Shown here in pieces: positions 1 to 10,942 of a stretch of DNA of 64,000 nucleotides; within the stretch, counting starts at the first letter, position 1; every line of letters starts with the position of its first letter. A program made the translations under genes and the position numbers. Source of the DNA: Mantis religiosa (taxonomy: Eukaryota; Arthropoda; Insecta; Mantodea; Mantidae); NCBI GenBank assembly GCA_030765055.1, contig JAUKNK010000152.1, forward strand, positions 856,501 through 920,500, written 5' to 3'. Below the pieces are notes generated by a model. The model did no database searches, had not been told where the DNA came from, and saw only the letters and a list, made by a program, of their open reading frames with translations.

Positions 1-3000
1 AATAAGGGAGGAATATCTGGTACCCTCCACATACTTGTCTGTGAATGATTCACCCCTTGCGTTAAAGTACAAATAGAAGAGGTTTATTCATTACCCTCCA
101 CAGACTTGTCTGTGAATGTTCCCCCCTTGCGTTAAAGTACAAATAAAAGAGGATTATCCAGTACCCTCCACAGACTTGTCTGTGAATGATTCCCCCCTTG
201 CGTTAAAGTACAAATAAAAGAGGATTATCCGGTACCCTCCACAGACTTGTCTGTGAATGATTCCCCCTTTGCGTTAAAGTACAAATAAAAGAGGAATATC
301 CAGTACCCTGCACAGACTTGTCTGTGAATGATCCCCCCTTGCGTTAAGGTAAAATAAAAGAGGAATATCCAGTAACCCTCACATACTTTTCTGTGAATAA
401 TCCCCCCTTGCGTTAAACTACAAATAATAGAGGAATATCCAGTATCCTCCAAAGACTGGTCTGTGAATGATTCCCCCCTTGCGTTAAAGTACAAATAAAA
501 GAAGAATATCCAGTACCCTCCACAGACTTCTCTGTGAATGATTCCCCCCTTGCGTTAAAGTACAAATGAAGGGATAATATCCAGTACCCTCCACAGACTT
601 GTCTGTGAATGATCCCCCCTTGCGTTAAAGTCAAAATAAAAGAATAATATCCATTACCCTCCACAGTCTTGACTGTGAATGATTCCCCCCTTGCGTTAAA
701 GTACAAATAAAAGAGGAATATCCTGTACCCTCCACAGACTTGTCTGTGAATGATCCCCCCTTGCGTGAAGGTACAAATAAAATGAGGAATATCCATTATC
801 CCCCACAGACTTGTCTGTGGATGATCGCCCCTTGCGTTAAAGTACAAATAAAAGAGGAATATACAGTACCCTCCACAGACTTGTCTGTGAATGATCCCCG
901 CTTGCGTTAAAGTACAAATAAAAGAGGAATATTCAGAACCCTCCACAGACTTGTCTGTGAATGATCCCCCCCTGCGTTAAAGTACAAATAAAAGAGGATT
1001 ATCCAGTTCCCTCCACAGACTTGTCTGTGAATGATCCCCCCTTGCATTAAGGTACAAATAAAAGAGGAATATCCAGTACCCTCCACAGACTTGTCTGTGA
1101 ATGATCCCCCCTTGCGCTAAAGAACAAATAAAAGAGGAATATCCGGTACTCTCCACAGACTTGTCTGTGAATGATTCCCCCCTTGCGTTAAAGTACAAAT
1201 AAAAGAGGAATATCCAGTAACCTCCACAGACTTGTCTGTGAATGATTCCCCCCTTGCGTTAAAGTACAAATAAAAGAATAATATCCATTTACCTCCACAG
1301 ACTTGTCTGTGAATGATTCCCCCCTTGCGTTAAAGTACAAATAAAAGAGGAATATCCAGTACCCTCCACATACTTGTCTGTGAATGATTCCCCCTTTGCG
1401 TTAAAGTACAAATAAAAGAGGATTATCCAGTACCCTCTACAGACTTGTCTGTGAATGATCCCCCCTTGCGTTAAAGTACAACTAAAAGAATAATATCCAG
1501 TACCCTCCACAGACTTTTCTGTGAATGATCCCCCCTTGCGTTAAAGTACAAATAAAAGAGGAATATCCAGTACCCTCCACAGACTTGTCTGTGAATGATG
1601 CCCCATTGCGTTAAAGTACAAATATAAGAGGATTATCCAGTACCCTCGACCGCCTAGTTACAGAATGATCCCCCCTTGCGTTACATTACAATTAAAAGAG
1701 GAATATCCAGTACCCTCCACAGACTTGTCTGTGAATGATCGCCCCTTGCGTTAAAGTACAAATAAAAGGGGAATATCCAGTCCCCTCCACAGACTTGTCT
1801 GTGCATGATCCCGCCTAGCGTTAAAGTACAAATAAAAGAGGATTATCCAGTACCCTACACGGACTTGCCTGTGAATGATCCCCCCTTGCGTTAGAGTACA
1901 AATAAAAGAGGAATATCCAGTACCCTCCACAGACTTGTCTGTGAATGATCCCCCCTTGCCTTAAAGTACAAGTAAAAGAGGAATATCCAGTACCCTCCCC
2001 AGACTTGTGTGTGAATGATCCCCCCTTGCATTAAAGTACAAATAAAAGAGGAATATCCAGTACCCTCCACAGACTTGTCTGTGAATGATACCCCCTTGCG
2101 TTAGAGTACAAATGAAAGAGGAATATCCAGTACCCTCCACAGACTTGTCTGTGAGGGATACACCCTTGCGTTAAAGTACAATTAAAAGAGGAATATCCAT
2201 TACCCTCCACATACTTGTGTGTGAATGATCCCCCCTTGCGTTAAAGTACAAATAAAAGAGGATTAACCAGTACCCTCCACGGACTTGTCTGTGAATGATC
2301 CCCCCTTGGGTGAAAGTACAAACACAAGAGGAATATCCAGTACCCTCCACAGACTTTTCTGTGAATGATCCCTCCTTGCGTTAAAGTACAAATAAAAGAG
2401 GAATATCCAGTACCCTCCACAGACTTGTCTGTGAATGATCCCCCCTTGCGTGAAGGTACAAATAAAATGAGGAATATCCATTATCCCACACAGACTTGTC
2501 TGTGGATGATCGCCCCTTGCGTTAAAGTACAAATAAAAGAGGAATATGCAGTACCCTCCACAGACTTGTCTGTGAATGATCCCCCCTTGCGTAAAAGTAC
2601 AAATAAAGAGGAATATTCAGAACCCTCCACAGACTTGTCTGTGAATGATTCCCCCCTTGCGTTAAAGTACAAATAAAAGAGGAATATCCAGTACCCTCCA
2701 CAGACTTGTCTGTGAGTAATCCCCCTTGCGCTAAAGTACAAATAAAAGAGGAATATCCGGTACTCTCCACAGACTTGTCTGTGAATGATTCCCCCCTTGC
2801 GTTAAAGTACAAATAAAAGAGGAATATCCGGTACCCTCCACAGACTTGTCTGTGAATGATGCCCCCTTGCGTTAAAGTACAAATAAAAGAGGAATATCCA
2901 GTACCCTCCACAGACTTGTCTGTGAGTAATCCCCCTTGCGCTAAAGTACAAATAAAAGAGGAATATCCGGTACTCTCCACAGACTTGTCTGTGAATGATT

Positions 3001-3874
3001 CCCCCCTTGCGTTAAAGCACAAATAAAAGAGGAATATCCAGTACCCTCCACATACTTGTCTGTGAATGATTCCCCCTTTGCGTTAAAGTACAAATAAAAG
3101 AGGATTATCCAGTACCTTCCACAGACTTGTCTGTGAATGATCCCCCCTTGCGTTAAAGTACAACTAAAAGAAAAATATCCAGTACCCTCCACAGACTTGT
3201 CTGTGAAAGATTCCCCCCTTGCGTTAAAGTACAAAAAAGAGGATTATCCAGTACCCTCCACAGACTTTTCTGTCAATGATTCCCCCTTTGCGTTAAAGTA
3301 CAAATTAAAGAGGAATATCCAGTACCCTCCACAGACTTGTCTGTGAATGATCCCCCCTTGCGTTAAGGTACAAATAAAAGAGGAATATCCAGTACCCTCC
3401 ACAGACTTGTCTGTGAATGATCCCCCCTTGCGTTAAAGTACAAATAAAAGAATAATATCCAGTACCCTCCACAGACTTGTCTGTGAATGATTCCCCCCTT
3501 GCGTTAAAGTACAGATAAAAGAGGATTATCCAGTACACTCCACAGACTTGTCTGTGAATGATCCCCCCTTACGTTATAGTACAAATATAAGAGGATTATC
3601 CAGTACTCACCACAGACTAGTCAGTGAATGATACCCCCTTGCGTAACAGTACAAATAAAAGAGGAATATCCAGTACCCTCCACAGACTTGTCTGTGAATT
3701 ATCCCCCCTTGCGTTAAAGTACAAAGAAAAGAGGAATATCCAGTACCCTCCACAGACTTGTCTGTGAATGATCCCCCTTGCGTTAAAGTTCAGATAAAAT
3801 AGGAATATCCAACACCCTCCACAGACTTTCTGTGAATGATGCCCCCTTGCGTTAAAGTACAAATAAAAGAAGAT
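1..3874. repeat. Left-domain block, first copy of a ~10.9-kb-spaced long repeat
   Basis: This stretch matches 10,943 onward almost base for base, with a coordinate offset of 10,942 at the start. The offset falls to 10,872 after about position 905, because the second copy lacks one 70-bp monomer (the one containing ATTCAGAACCC). It is 11,291 near 2,263-2,740 and 10,589 from about 3,450 to 4,120. Each step is a whole number of monomers within a base or two. Similarity therefore continues past 3,874 into the next block. Nothing but satellite monomers is present. Confidence 0.85.
662..677. repeat. Dyad variant with both arms changed: CACAGTCTTGACTGTG
   Basis: Relative to the consensus dyad, the sixth base is A to T and the eleventh is T to A, so pairing of the arms is fully restored. 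The same variant sits in the equivalent monomer (GAATAATATCCATTACCCTCC context) of other left-domain blocks, for example near 4,940, 8,302, 11,602, 20,090, 22,541, 23,882, 26,339, 32,442, 35,384, 35,945 and 39,456. These are copies by descent of one monomer, so they count as one event, not many. One copy, near 15,601, has since lost a base pair (CACATTCTTGACTGTG). Confidence 0.9.
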
Positions 3875-5970
3875 TATCCAGTACCCTCCACAGACTTGTC
3901 TGTGACTGATATTCCTTGCGTTAAAGTACAAATAGAAGAATAATATCCAGTACCCTACGCTGGCTTGTCTGTGAAAGATCCCCCCTTGTGTTAAGGTACA
4001 AATAAAAGAGGACATCCAGTACCCTCCAAAGACTTGACTGTGAATGCTCCCCCCTTGCATTAAAGTACAAATAAAAGAGCAATATCCAGTACCCTACACA
4101 GACTTGTCTGTGAACGATCCCCCCTTGCGTTAAGGTACAAATAAAAGGGGAATATCCAGTACCCTCCACAGACTTGTCTGTGAATGATCCCGCCTAGCGT
4201 TAAAGTACAAATAAATGAGGATTATCCAGTAAACTCCACAGTTTTGTCTATGAATTATTCCCCCCTTGCGTTAAAGTGCAAATAAAGGAGGAATATCTGG
4301 TACCCTCCAATACTTGTCTGTGAATGATTCACCCCTTGCGTTAAAGTACAAATAAAAGAGGTTTATCCATTACCCTCCACAGACTTGTCTGTGAATGTTC
4401 CCCCCTTGCGTTAAAGTACAAATAAAAGAGGATTATCCAGTACCCTCCACAGACTTGTCTGTGAATGATACCACCTTGCGTTAAAGTACAAATAAAAGAG
4501 GATTATCCAGTACCCTCCACAGACTTGTCTGTGAATGATTCCCCCTTTGCGTTAAAGTACAAATAAAAGAGGAATATCCAGTACCCTGCACAGACTTGTC
4601 TGTGAATGACCCCCCTTGCGTTAAGGTAAAATAAAAGAGGAATATCCAGTAACCTTCACAGACTTTTCTGTGAATAATCCCCCCTTGCGTTAAACTACAA
4701 ATAATAGAGGAATATCCATTAACCTCCACAGACTGGTCTGTGAATGATTCCCCCCTTGCGTTAAAGTACAAATAAAAGAAGAATATCCAGTACCCTCAAC
4801 AGACTTGTCTGTGAATGATTCCCCCCTTGCGTTAAAGTACAAATGAAGGAATAATATCCAGTACCCTCCACAGACTTGTCTGTGAATGATCCCCCCTTGC
4901 GTTAAAGTACAAATAAAAGAATAATATCCATTACCCTCCACAGTCTTGACTGTGAATGATTCCCCCCTTGCGTTAAAGTACAAATAAAAGAGGAATACCC
5001 AGTACCCTCCATATACTTGTCTGTGAATTATTCCCCCCTTGCGTTAAAGTACAAATAAAAGAGGATTATCCAGTAACCTCCACAGACTTGTGTGTGAATT
5101 ATCCCCCCTTGCGTTAAAGTTCAACTAAAAGGATAATATCCAGTACCCTCCACAGAGTTGTCTGTGGATGATTCCCCCCGTGCGTTAAAGTACAAAAAAG
5201 AGGATTATCCAGTACCCTCCACAGACTTGTCTGTGAATGATTCCCCCCTTGCGTTAAAGTACAAATAAAAGAGGAATATCCAGTCCCCTCCACAGACTTT
5301 TCTGTGAATGATTCCCTCTTTCGTTAAAGTACAAATAAAAGAGGACTATCCAGTACCCTACACGGACTTGTCTGTGAATGAGCCCCCCTTGCGTTAGAGT
5401 ACAAATAAAGGAGGAATATCCAGTACCCTCCACAGACTTGTGTGTGAATGATCCCCCCTTGCATTAAAGTACAAATAAAAGAGGAATATCCAGTACCCTC
5501 CACAGACTTGTTTGCGAATGATACCCCCTTGCGTTAGAGTACAAATAAAAGAGGAATATCCAGTACCCTCCACAGACTTGTCTGTGAGGGATACCCCCTT
5601 GCGTTAAAGTACAATTAAAAGAGGAATATCCAGTACCCTCCACATACTTGTGTGTGAATGATCCCCCCTTGCGCTAAAGTACAAATAAAAGAGGATTATC
5701 CAGTACCCTCCACGGACTTGTCTGTGAATGATCCCCCCTTGGGTGAAAGTACAAACACATGAGGAATATCCAGTACCCTCCACAGACTTGTCTGTGAATG
5801 ATCCCTCTTTGCGTTATAGTACAAATAATAGAGGAATTTCCAGTACCCTCCACAGACTTGTCTGTGAATAATCCCCCCTTGCGTGAAGGTACAAATAAAA
5901 TGAGGAATATCCATTATCCCCCACAGACTTGTCTGTGGATGATCGCCCCTTGCGTTAAAGTACAAATAAA

Positions 5971-6248
5971 ATAGCAATATGCAGTACCCTCCACAGACTT
6001 GTCTGTGAATGATCCCCCCTTGCGTTAAAGTACAAATAAAAGAGGAATATTCAGAACCCTCCACAGACTTGCCTGTGAACGATCCCCCCTGCGTTAAAGT
6101 ACAAATAAAATAGCAATATGCAGTACCCTCCACAGACTTGTCTGTGAATGATCCCCCCTTGCGTTAAAGTACAAATAAAAGAGGAATATTCAGAACCCTC
6201 CACAGACTTGCCTGTGAACGATCCCCCCTGCGTTAAAGTACAAATAAA
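5971..6248. repeat. 139-bp dimer tandem duplication inside the 3,365-bp unit
   Basis: Two monomers, one with ATAGCAATATGC and one with ATTCAGAACCC and CCCCCCTGCG, occur twice in direct succession at 5,971-6,109 and 6,110-6,248. The dimer is 139 bp because its second monomer lacks a T after the C-run. The related block near 21,121-21,260 has this dimer only once. Both 3,365-bp copies have it twice, so the dimer duplication is older than the 3,365-bp duplication. Confidence 0.9.
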
Positions 6249-6972
6249 AGAGGATTATCCAGTTCCCTCCACAGACTTGTCTGTGAATGATCCACCCTTG
6301 CATTAAGGTACAAAAAAAGGAATATTCAGTACCCTCCACAGACTTGTCTGTGAATGATCCCCCCTTGCGCTAAAGTGCAAATAAAAGAGGAATATCCGGT
6401 ACTCTCCACAGACTTGTCTGTGAATGATTCCCCCCTTGCGTTAAAGTGCAAATAAAAGAGGAATATCCAGTAAGCTCCACAGACTTGTCTGTGAATGATT
6501 CCCCCCTTGCGTTAAAGTACAAATAAAAGAATAATATCCATTAACCTCCACAGACTTGTCTGTGAATGATTCCCCCCTTGCGTTAAAGTACAAATAAAAG
6601 AGGACTATCCAGTACCCTCCACATACTTGTCTGTGAATGATTCCCCCTTTGCGTTAAAGTACAAATAAAAGAGGATTATCCAGTACCCTCCACAGTTTTG
6701 TCTGTGAATTACTCCCCTCTTGCGTTAAAGTGCAAATAAGGGAGGAATATCTGGTACCCTCCACATACTTGTCTGTGAATGATTCACCCCTTGCGTTAAA
6801 GTACAAATAAAAGAGGACTATCCAGGACCCTCCACAGACTTGTCTGTGAATGATTCCCCCCTTGCGTTAAAGTACTAAAAAAGAGGATTATCCAGTATCC
6901 TCCACAGACTTGTCTGTGAATGATCCCCCCTTGCGTTAAAGTACAAATATAAGAGGATTATCCAGTACCCTC

Positions 6973-6988
6973 CACAGACTAGTCTGTG
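6973..6988. repeat. Fully palindromic dyad CACAGACTAGTCTGTG
   Basis: Here the central TT is TA, giving a perfect 16-bp palindrome with no spacer. Equivalent monomers in other left-domain blocks keep it, for example near 10,338, 17,286, 21,773, 25,570 and 34,120. A different perfect palindrome, with AT at the centre, is frequent in the right domain (see 46,560). Confidence 0.9.
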
Positions 6989-7239
6989 AATTATCCCCCC
7001 TTGCGTTACAGTACAAATAAAAGAGGAATATCCATTACCCTCCACAGACTTTTCTGTGAATGATCCCCCCCTTGCGTTAAAGTACAAATAAAAGAGGAAT
7101 ATCCAGTACCCTCCACAGACTTGTCTGTGAATGATCCCCCATTGCGTTAAAGTACAAATATAAGAGGATTATCCAGTACCCTTGACAGACTAGTTACAGA
7201 ATGATCCCCCCTTGCGTTACATTACATTTAAAAGAGGAA

Positions 7240-10200
7240 TATCCAGTACCCTCCACAGACTTGTCTGTGACTGATATTCCTTGCGTTAAAGTACAAATAG
7301 AAGAATAATATCCAGTACCCTACGCTGGCTTGTCTGTGAAAGATCCCCCCTTGTGTTAAGGTACAAATAAAAGAGGACATCCAGTACCCTCCAAAGACTT
7401 GACTGTGAATGCTCCCCCCTTGCATTAAAGTACAAATAAAAGAGCAATATCCAGTACCCTACACAGACTTGTCTGTGAACGATCCCCCCTTGCGTTAAGG
7501 TACAAATAAAAGGGGAATATCCAGTACCCTCCACAGACTTGTCTGTGAATGATCCCGCCTAGCGTTAAAGTACAAATAAATGAGGATTATCCAGTAAACT
7601 CCACAGCTTTGTCTATGAATTATTCCCCCCTTGCGTTAAAGTGCAAATAAAGGAGGAATATCTGGTACCCTCCAATACTTGTCTGTGAATGATTCACCCC
7701 TTGCGTTAAAGTACAAATAAAAGAGGTTTATCCATTACCCTGCACAGACTTGTCTGTGAATGTTCCCCCCTTGCGTTAAAGTACAAATAAAAGAGGATTA
7801 TCCAGTACCCTCCACAGACTTGTCTGTGAATGATACCACCTTGCGTTAAAGTACAAATAAAAGAGGATTATCCAGTACCCTCCACAGACTTGTCTGTGAA
7901 TGATTCCCCCTTTGCGTTAAAGTACAAATAAAAGAGGAATATCCAGTACCCTGCACAGACTTGTCTGTGAATGACCCCCCTTGCGTTAAGGTAAAATAAA
8001 AGAGGAATATCCAGTAACCTTCACAGACTTTTCTGTGAATAATCCCCCCTTGCGTTAAACTACAAATAATAGAGGAATATCCATTAACCTCCACAGACTG
8101 GTCTGTGAATGATTCCCCCCTTGCGTTAAAGTACAAATAAAAGAAGAATATCCAGTACCCTCAACAGACTTGTCTGTGAATGATTCCCCCCTTGCGTTAA
8201 AGTACAAATGAAGGAATAATATCCAGTACCCTCCACAGACTTGTCTGTGAATAATCCCCCCTTGCGTTAAAGTACAAATAAAAGAATAATATCCATTACC
8301 CTCCACAGTCTTGACTGTGAATGATTCCCCCCTTGCGTTAAAGTACAAATAAAAGAGGAATACCCAGTACCCTCCATATACTTGTCTGTGAATTATTCCC
8401 CCCTTGCGTTAAAGTACAAATAAAAGAGGATTATCCAGTAACCTCCACAGACTTGTGTGTGAATTATCCCCCCTTGCGTTAAAGTTCAACTAAAAGGATA
8501 ATATCCAGTACCCTCCACAGAGTTGTCTGTGGATGATTCCCCCCGTGCGTTAAAGTACAAAAAAGAGGATTATCCAGTACCCTCCACAGACTTGTCTGTG
8601 AATGATTCCCCCCTTGCGTTAAAGTACAAATAAAAGAGGAATATCCAGTCCCCTCCACAGACTTTTCTGTGAATGATTCCCTCTTTCGTTAAAGTACAAA
8701 TAAAAGAGGACTATCCAGTACCCTACACGGACTTGTCTGTGAATGAGCCCCCCTTGCGTTAGAGTACAAATAAAGGAGGAATATCCAGTACCCTCCACAG
8801 ACTTGTGTGTGAATGATCCCCCCTTGCATTAAAGTACAAATAAAAGAGGAATATCCAGTACCCTCCACAGACTTGTTTGCGAATGATACCCCCTTGCGTT
8901 AGAGTACAAATAAAAGAGGAATATCCAGTACCCTCCACAGACTTGTCTGTGAGGGATACCCCCTTGCGTTAAAGTACAATTAAAAGAGGAATATCCAGTA
9001 CCCTCCACATACTTGTGTGTGAATGATCCCCCCTTGCGCTAAAGTACAAATAAAAGAGGATTATCCAGTACCCTCCACGGACTTGTCTGTGAATGATCCC
9101 CCCTTGGGTGAAAGTACAAACACATGAGGAATATCCAGTACCCTCCACAGACTTGTCTGTGAATGATCCCTCTTTGCGTTATAGTACAAATAATAGAGGA
9201 ATTTCCAGTACCCTCCACAGACTTGTCTGTGAATAATCCCCCCTTGCGTGAAGGTACAAATAAAATGAGGAATATCCATTATCCCCCACAGACTTGTCTG
9301 TGGATGATCGCCCCTTGCGTTAAAGTACAAATAAAATAGCAATATGCAGTACCCTCCACAGACTTGTCTGTGAATGATCCCCCCTTGCGTTAAAGTACAA
9401 ATAAAAGAGGAATATTCAGAACCCTCCACAGACTTGCCTGTGAACGATCCCCCCTGCGTTAAAGTACAAATAAAATAGCAATATGCAGTACCCTCCACAG
9501 ACTTGTCTGTGAATGATCCCCCCTTGCGTTAAAGTACAAATAAAAGAGGAATATTCAGAACCCTCCACAGACTTGCCTGTGAACGATCCCCCCTGCGTTA
9601 AAGTACAAATAAAAGAGGATTATCCAGTTCCCTCCACAGACTTGTCTGTGAATGATCCACCCTTGCATTAAGGTACAAAAAAAGGAATATTCAGTACCCT
9701 CCACAGACTTGTCTGTGAATGATCCCCCCTTGCGCTAAAGTGCAAATAAAAGAGGAATATCCGGTACTCTCCACAGACTTGTCTGTGAATGATTCCCCCC
9801 TTGCGTTAAAGTGCAAATAAAAGAGGAATATCCAGTAAGCTCCACAGACTTGTCTGTGAATGATTCCCCCCTTGCGTTAAAGTACAAATAAAAGAATAAT
9901 ATCCATTAACCTCCACAGACTTGTCTGTGAATGATTCCCCCCTTGCGTTAAAGTACAAATAAAAGAGGACTATCCAGTACCCTCCACATACTTGTCTGTG
10001 AATGATTCCCCCTTTGCGTTAAAGTACAAATAAAAGAGGATTATCCAGTACCCTCCACAGTTTTGTCTGTGAATTACTCCCCTCTTGCGTTAAAGTGCAA
10101 ATAAGGGAGGAATATCTGGTACCCTCCACATACTTGTCTGTGAATGATTCACCCCTTGCGTTAAAGTACAAATAAAAGAGGACTATCCAGGACCCTCCAC

Positions 10201-10604
10201 AGACTTGTCTGTGAATGATTCCCCCCTTGCGTTAAAGTACTAAAAAAGAGGATTATCCAGTATCCTCCACAGACTTGTCTGTGAATGATCCCCCCTTGCG
10301 TTAAAGTACAAATATAAGAGGATTATCCAGTACCCTCCACAGACTAGTCTGTGAATTATCCCCCCTTGCGTTACAGTACAAATAAAAGAGGAATATCCAT
10401 TACCCTCCACAGACTTTTCTGTGAATGATCCCCCCCTTGCGTTAAAGTACAAATAAAAGAGGAATATCCAGTACCCTCCACAGACTTGTCTGTGAATGAT
10501 CCCCCATTGCGTTAAAGTACAAATATAAGAGGATTATCCAGTACCCTTGACAGACTAGTTACAGAATGATCCCCCCTTGCGTTACATTACATTTAAAAGA
10601 GGAA
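7240..10604. repeat. 3,365-bp higher-order repeat, copy 2
   Basis: This is the tandem partner of the preceding block, at a constant offset of 3,365 bp. It carries the same unusual monomers in the same order: TACGCTGGCTTG near 7,320, CACAGTCTTGACTGTG near 8,302, the duplicated dimer at 9,336-9,613 and the degenerate GACTAGTTACAGAATG monomer near 10,550. Identity to copy 1 ends in the dyad region around 10,620-10,635, where this copy's flank reads CTGTAAATGAT while the start of copy 2 reads CTGTGACTGAT. Confidence 0.93.
9336..9613. repeat. 139-bp dimer tandem duplication, second HOR copy
   Basis: This is the counterpart of 5,971-6,248 at exactly +3,365 bp, with the same two-fold dimer. It shows that the small duplication was already present when the large block was copied. 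Confidence 0.88.
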
Positions 10605-10942
10605 TATCCAGTACCCTCCACAGACTTGTCTGTAAATGATCCCCCCTTGCGTTAAAGTACAAATAAAAGATGAATATCCAGTACCCTCCACAGACTTGTC
10701 TGTGAATGATCCCCCCTTGCGTTAAAGTACAAATAAAAGAGGATTATTAATTACCCTCCACAGACTTGTCTGTGAATGATCCCCCCTTGCGTTAAGGTAC
10801 AAATAAAAGGGGAATATCCAGTACCCTCCACAGACTTGTCTGTGAATGATCCCGCCTAGCGTTGAAGTACAAATAAAAGAGGATTATCCAGTACCCTCCA
10901 CAGTTTTGTCTGTGAATTACTCCCCTCTTGCGTTAAAGTGCA
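10605..10942. repeat. Short satellite linker between HOR blocks
   Basis: About five ordinary monomers join the 3,365-bp pair to the second copy of the long left-domain block. Distinctive variants (CTGTAAATGAT, AAAAGATGAATATCC, GGATTATTAATTACCC) are shared with 34,385-34,720 at an offset near 23,780, so this linker and its neighbour were copied together to the later position. No other feature is visible. Confidence 0.8.

Larger units (their letters stand above)
3875..7239. repeat. 3,365-bp higher-order repeat, copy 1
   Basis: This copy is followed immediately by a second copy at a constant offset of 3,365 bp (48 monomers plus 5 bp), with no net indel that I could detect across the unit. By eye I found very few differences, for example T4242/C7607, C4377/G7742 and G4888/A8253, so the pair is nearly identical and the duplication is young, or homogenised. 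The unit contains the marker monomer with TACGCTGGCTTG near 3,955. It also carries an internal dimer duplication at 5,971-6,248. Confidence 0.93.

Noticed and set aside
2365..2676. Plus-strand open frame of about 103 codons, repeated at 13,656 and in part at 18,143, 28,041, 30,704 and 37,507
   Set aside because: Its recurrence simply follows the copied satellite blocks. It starts in the middle of one monomer and ends in another, and has no domain, signal or conserved start context.
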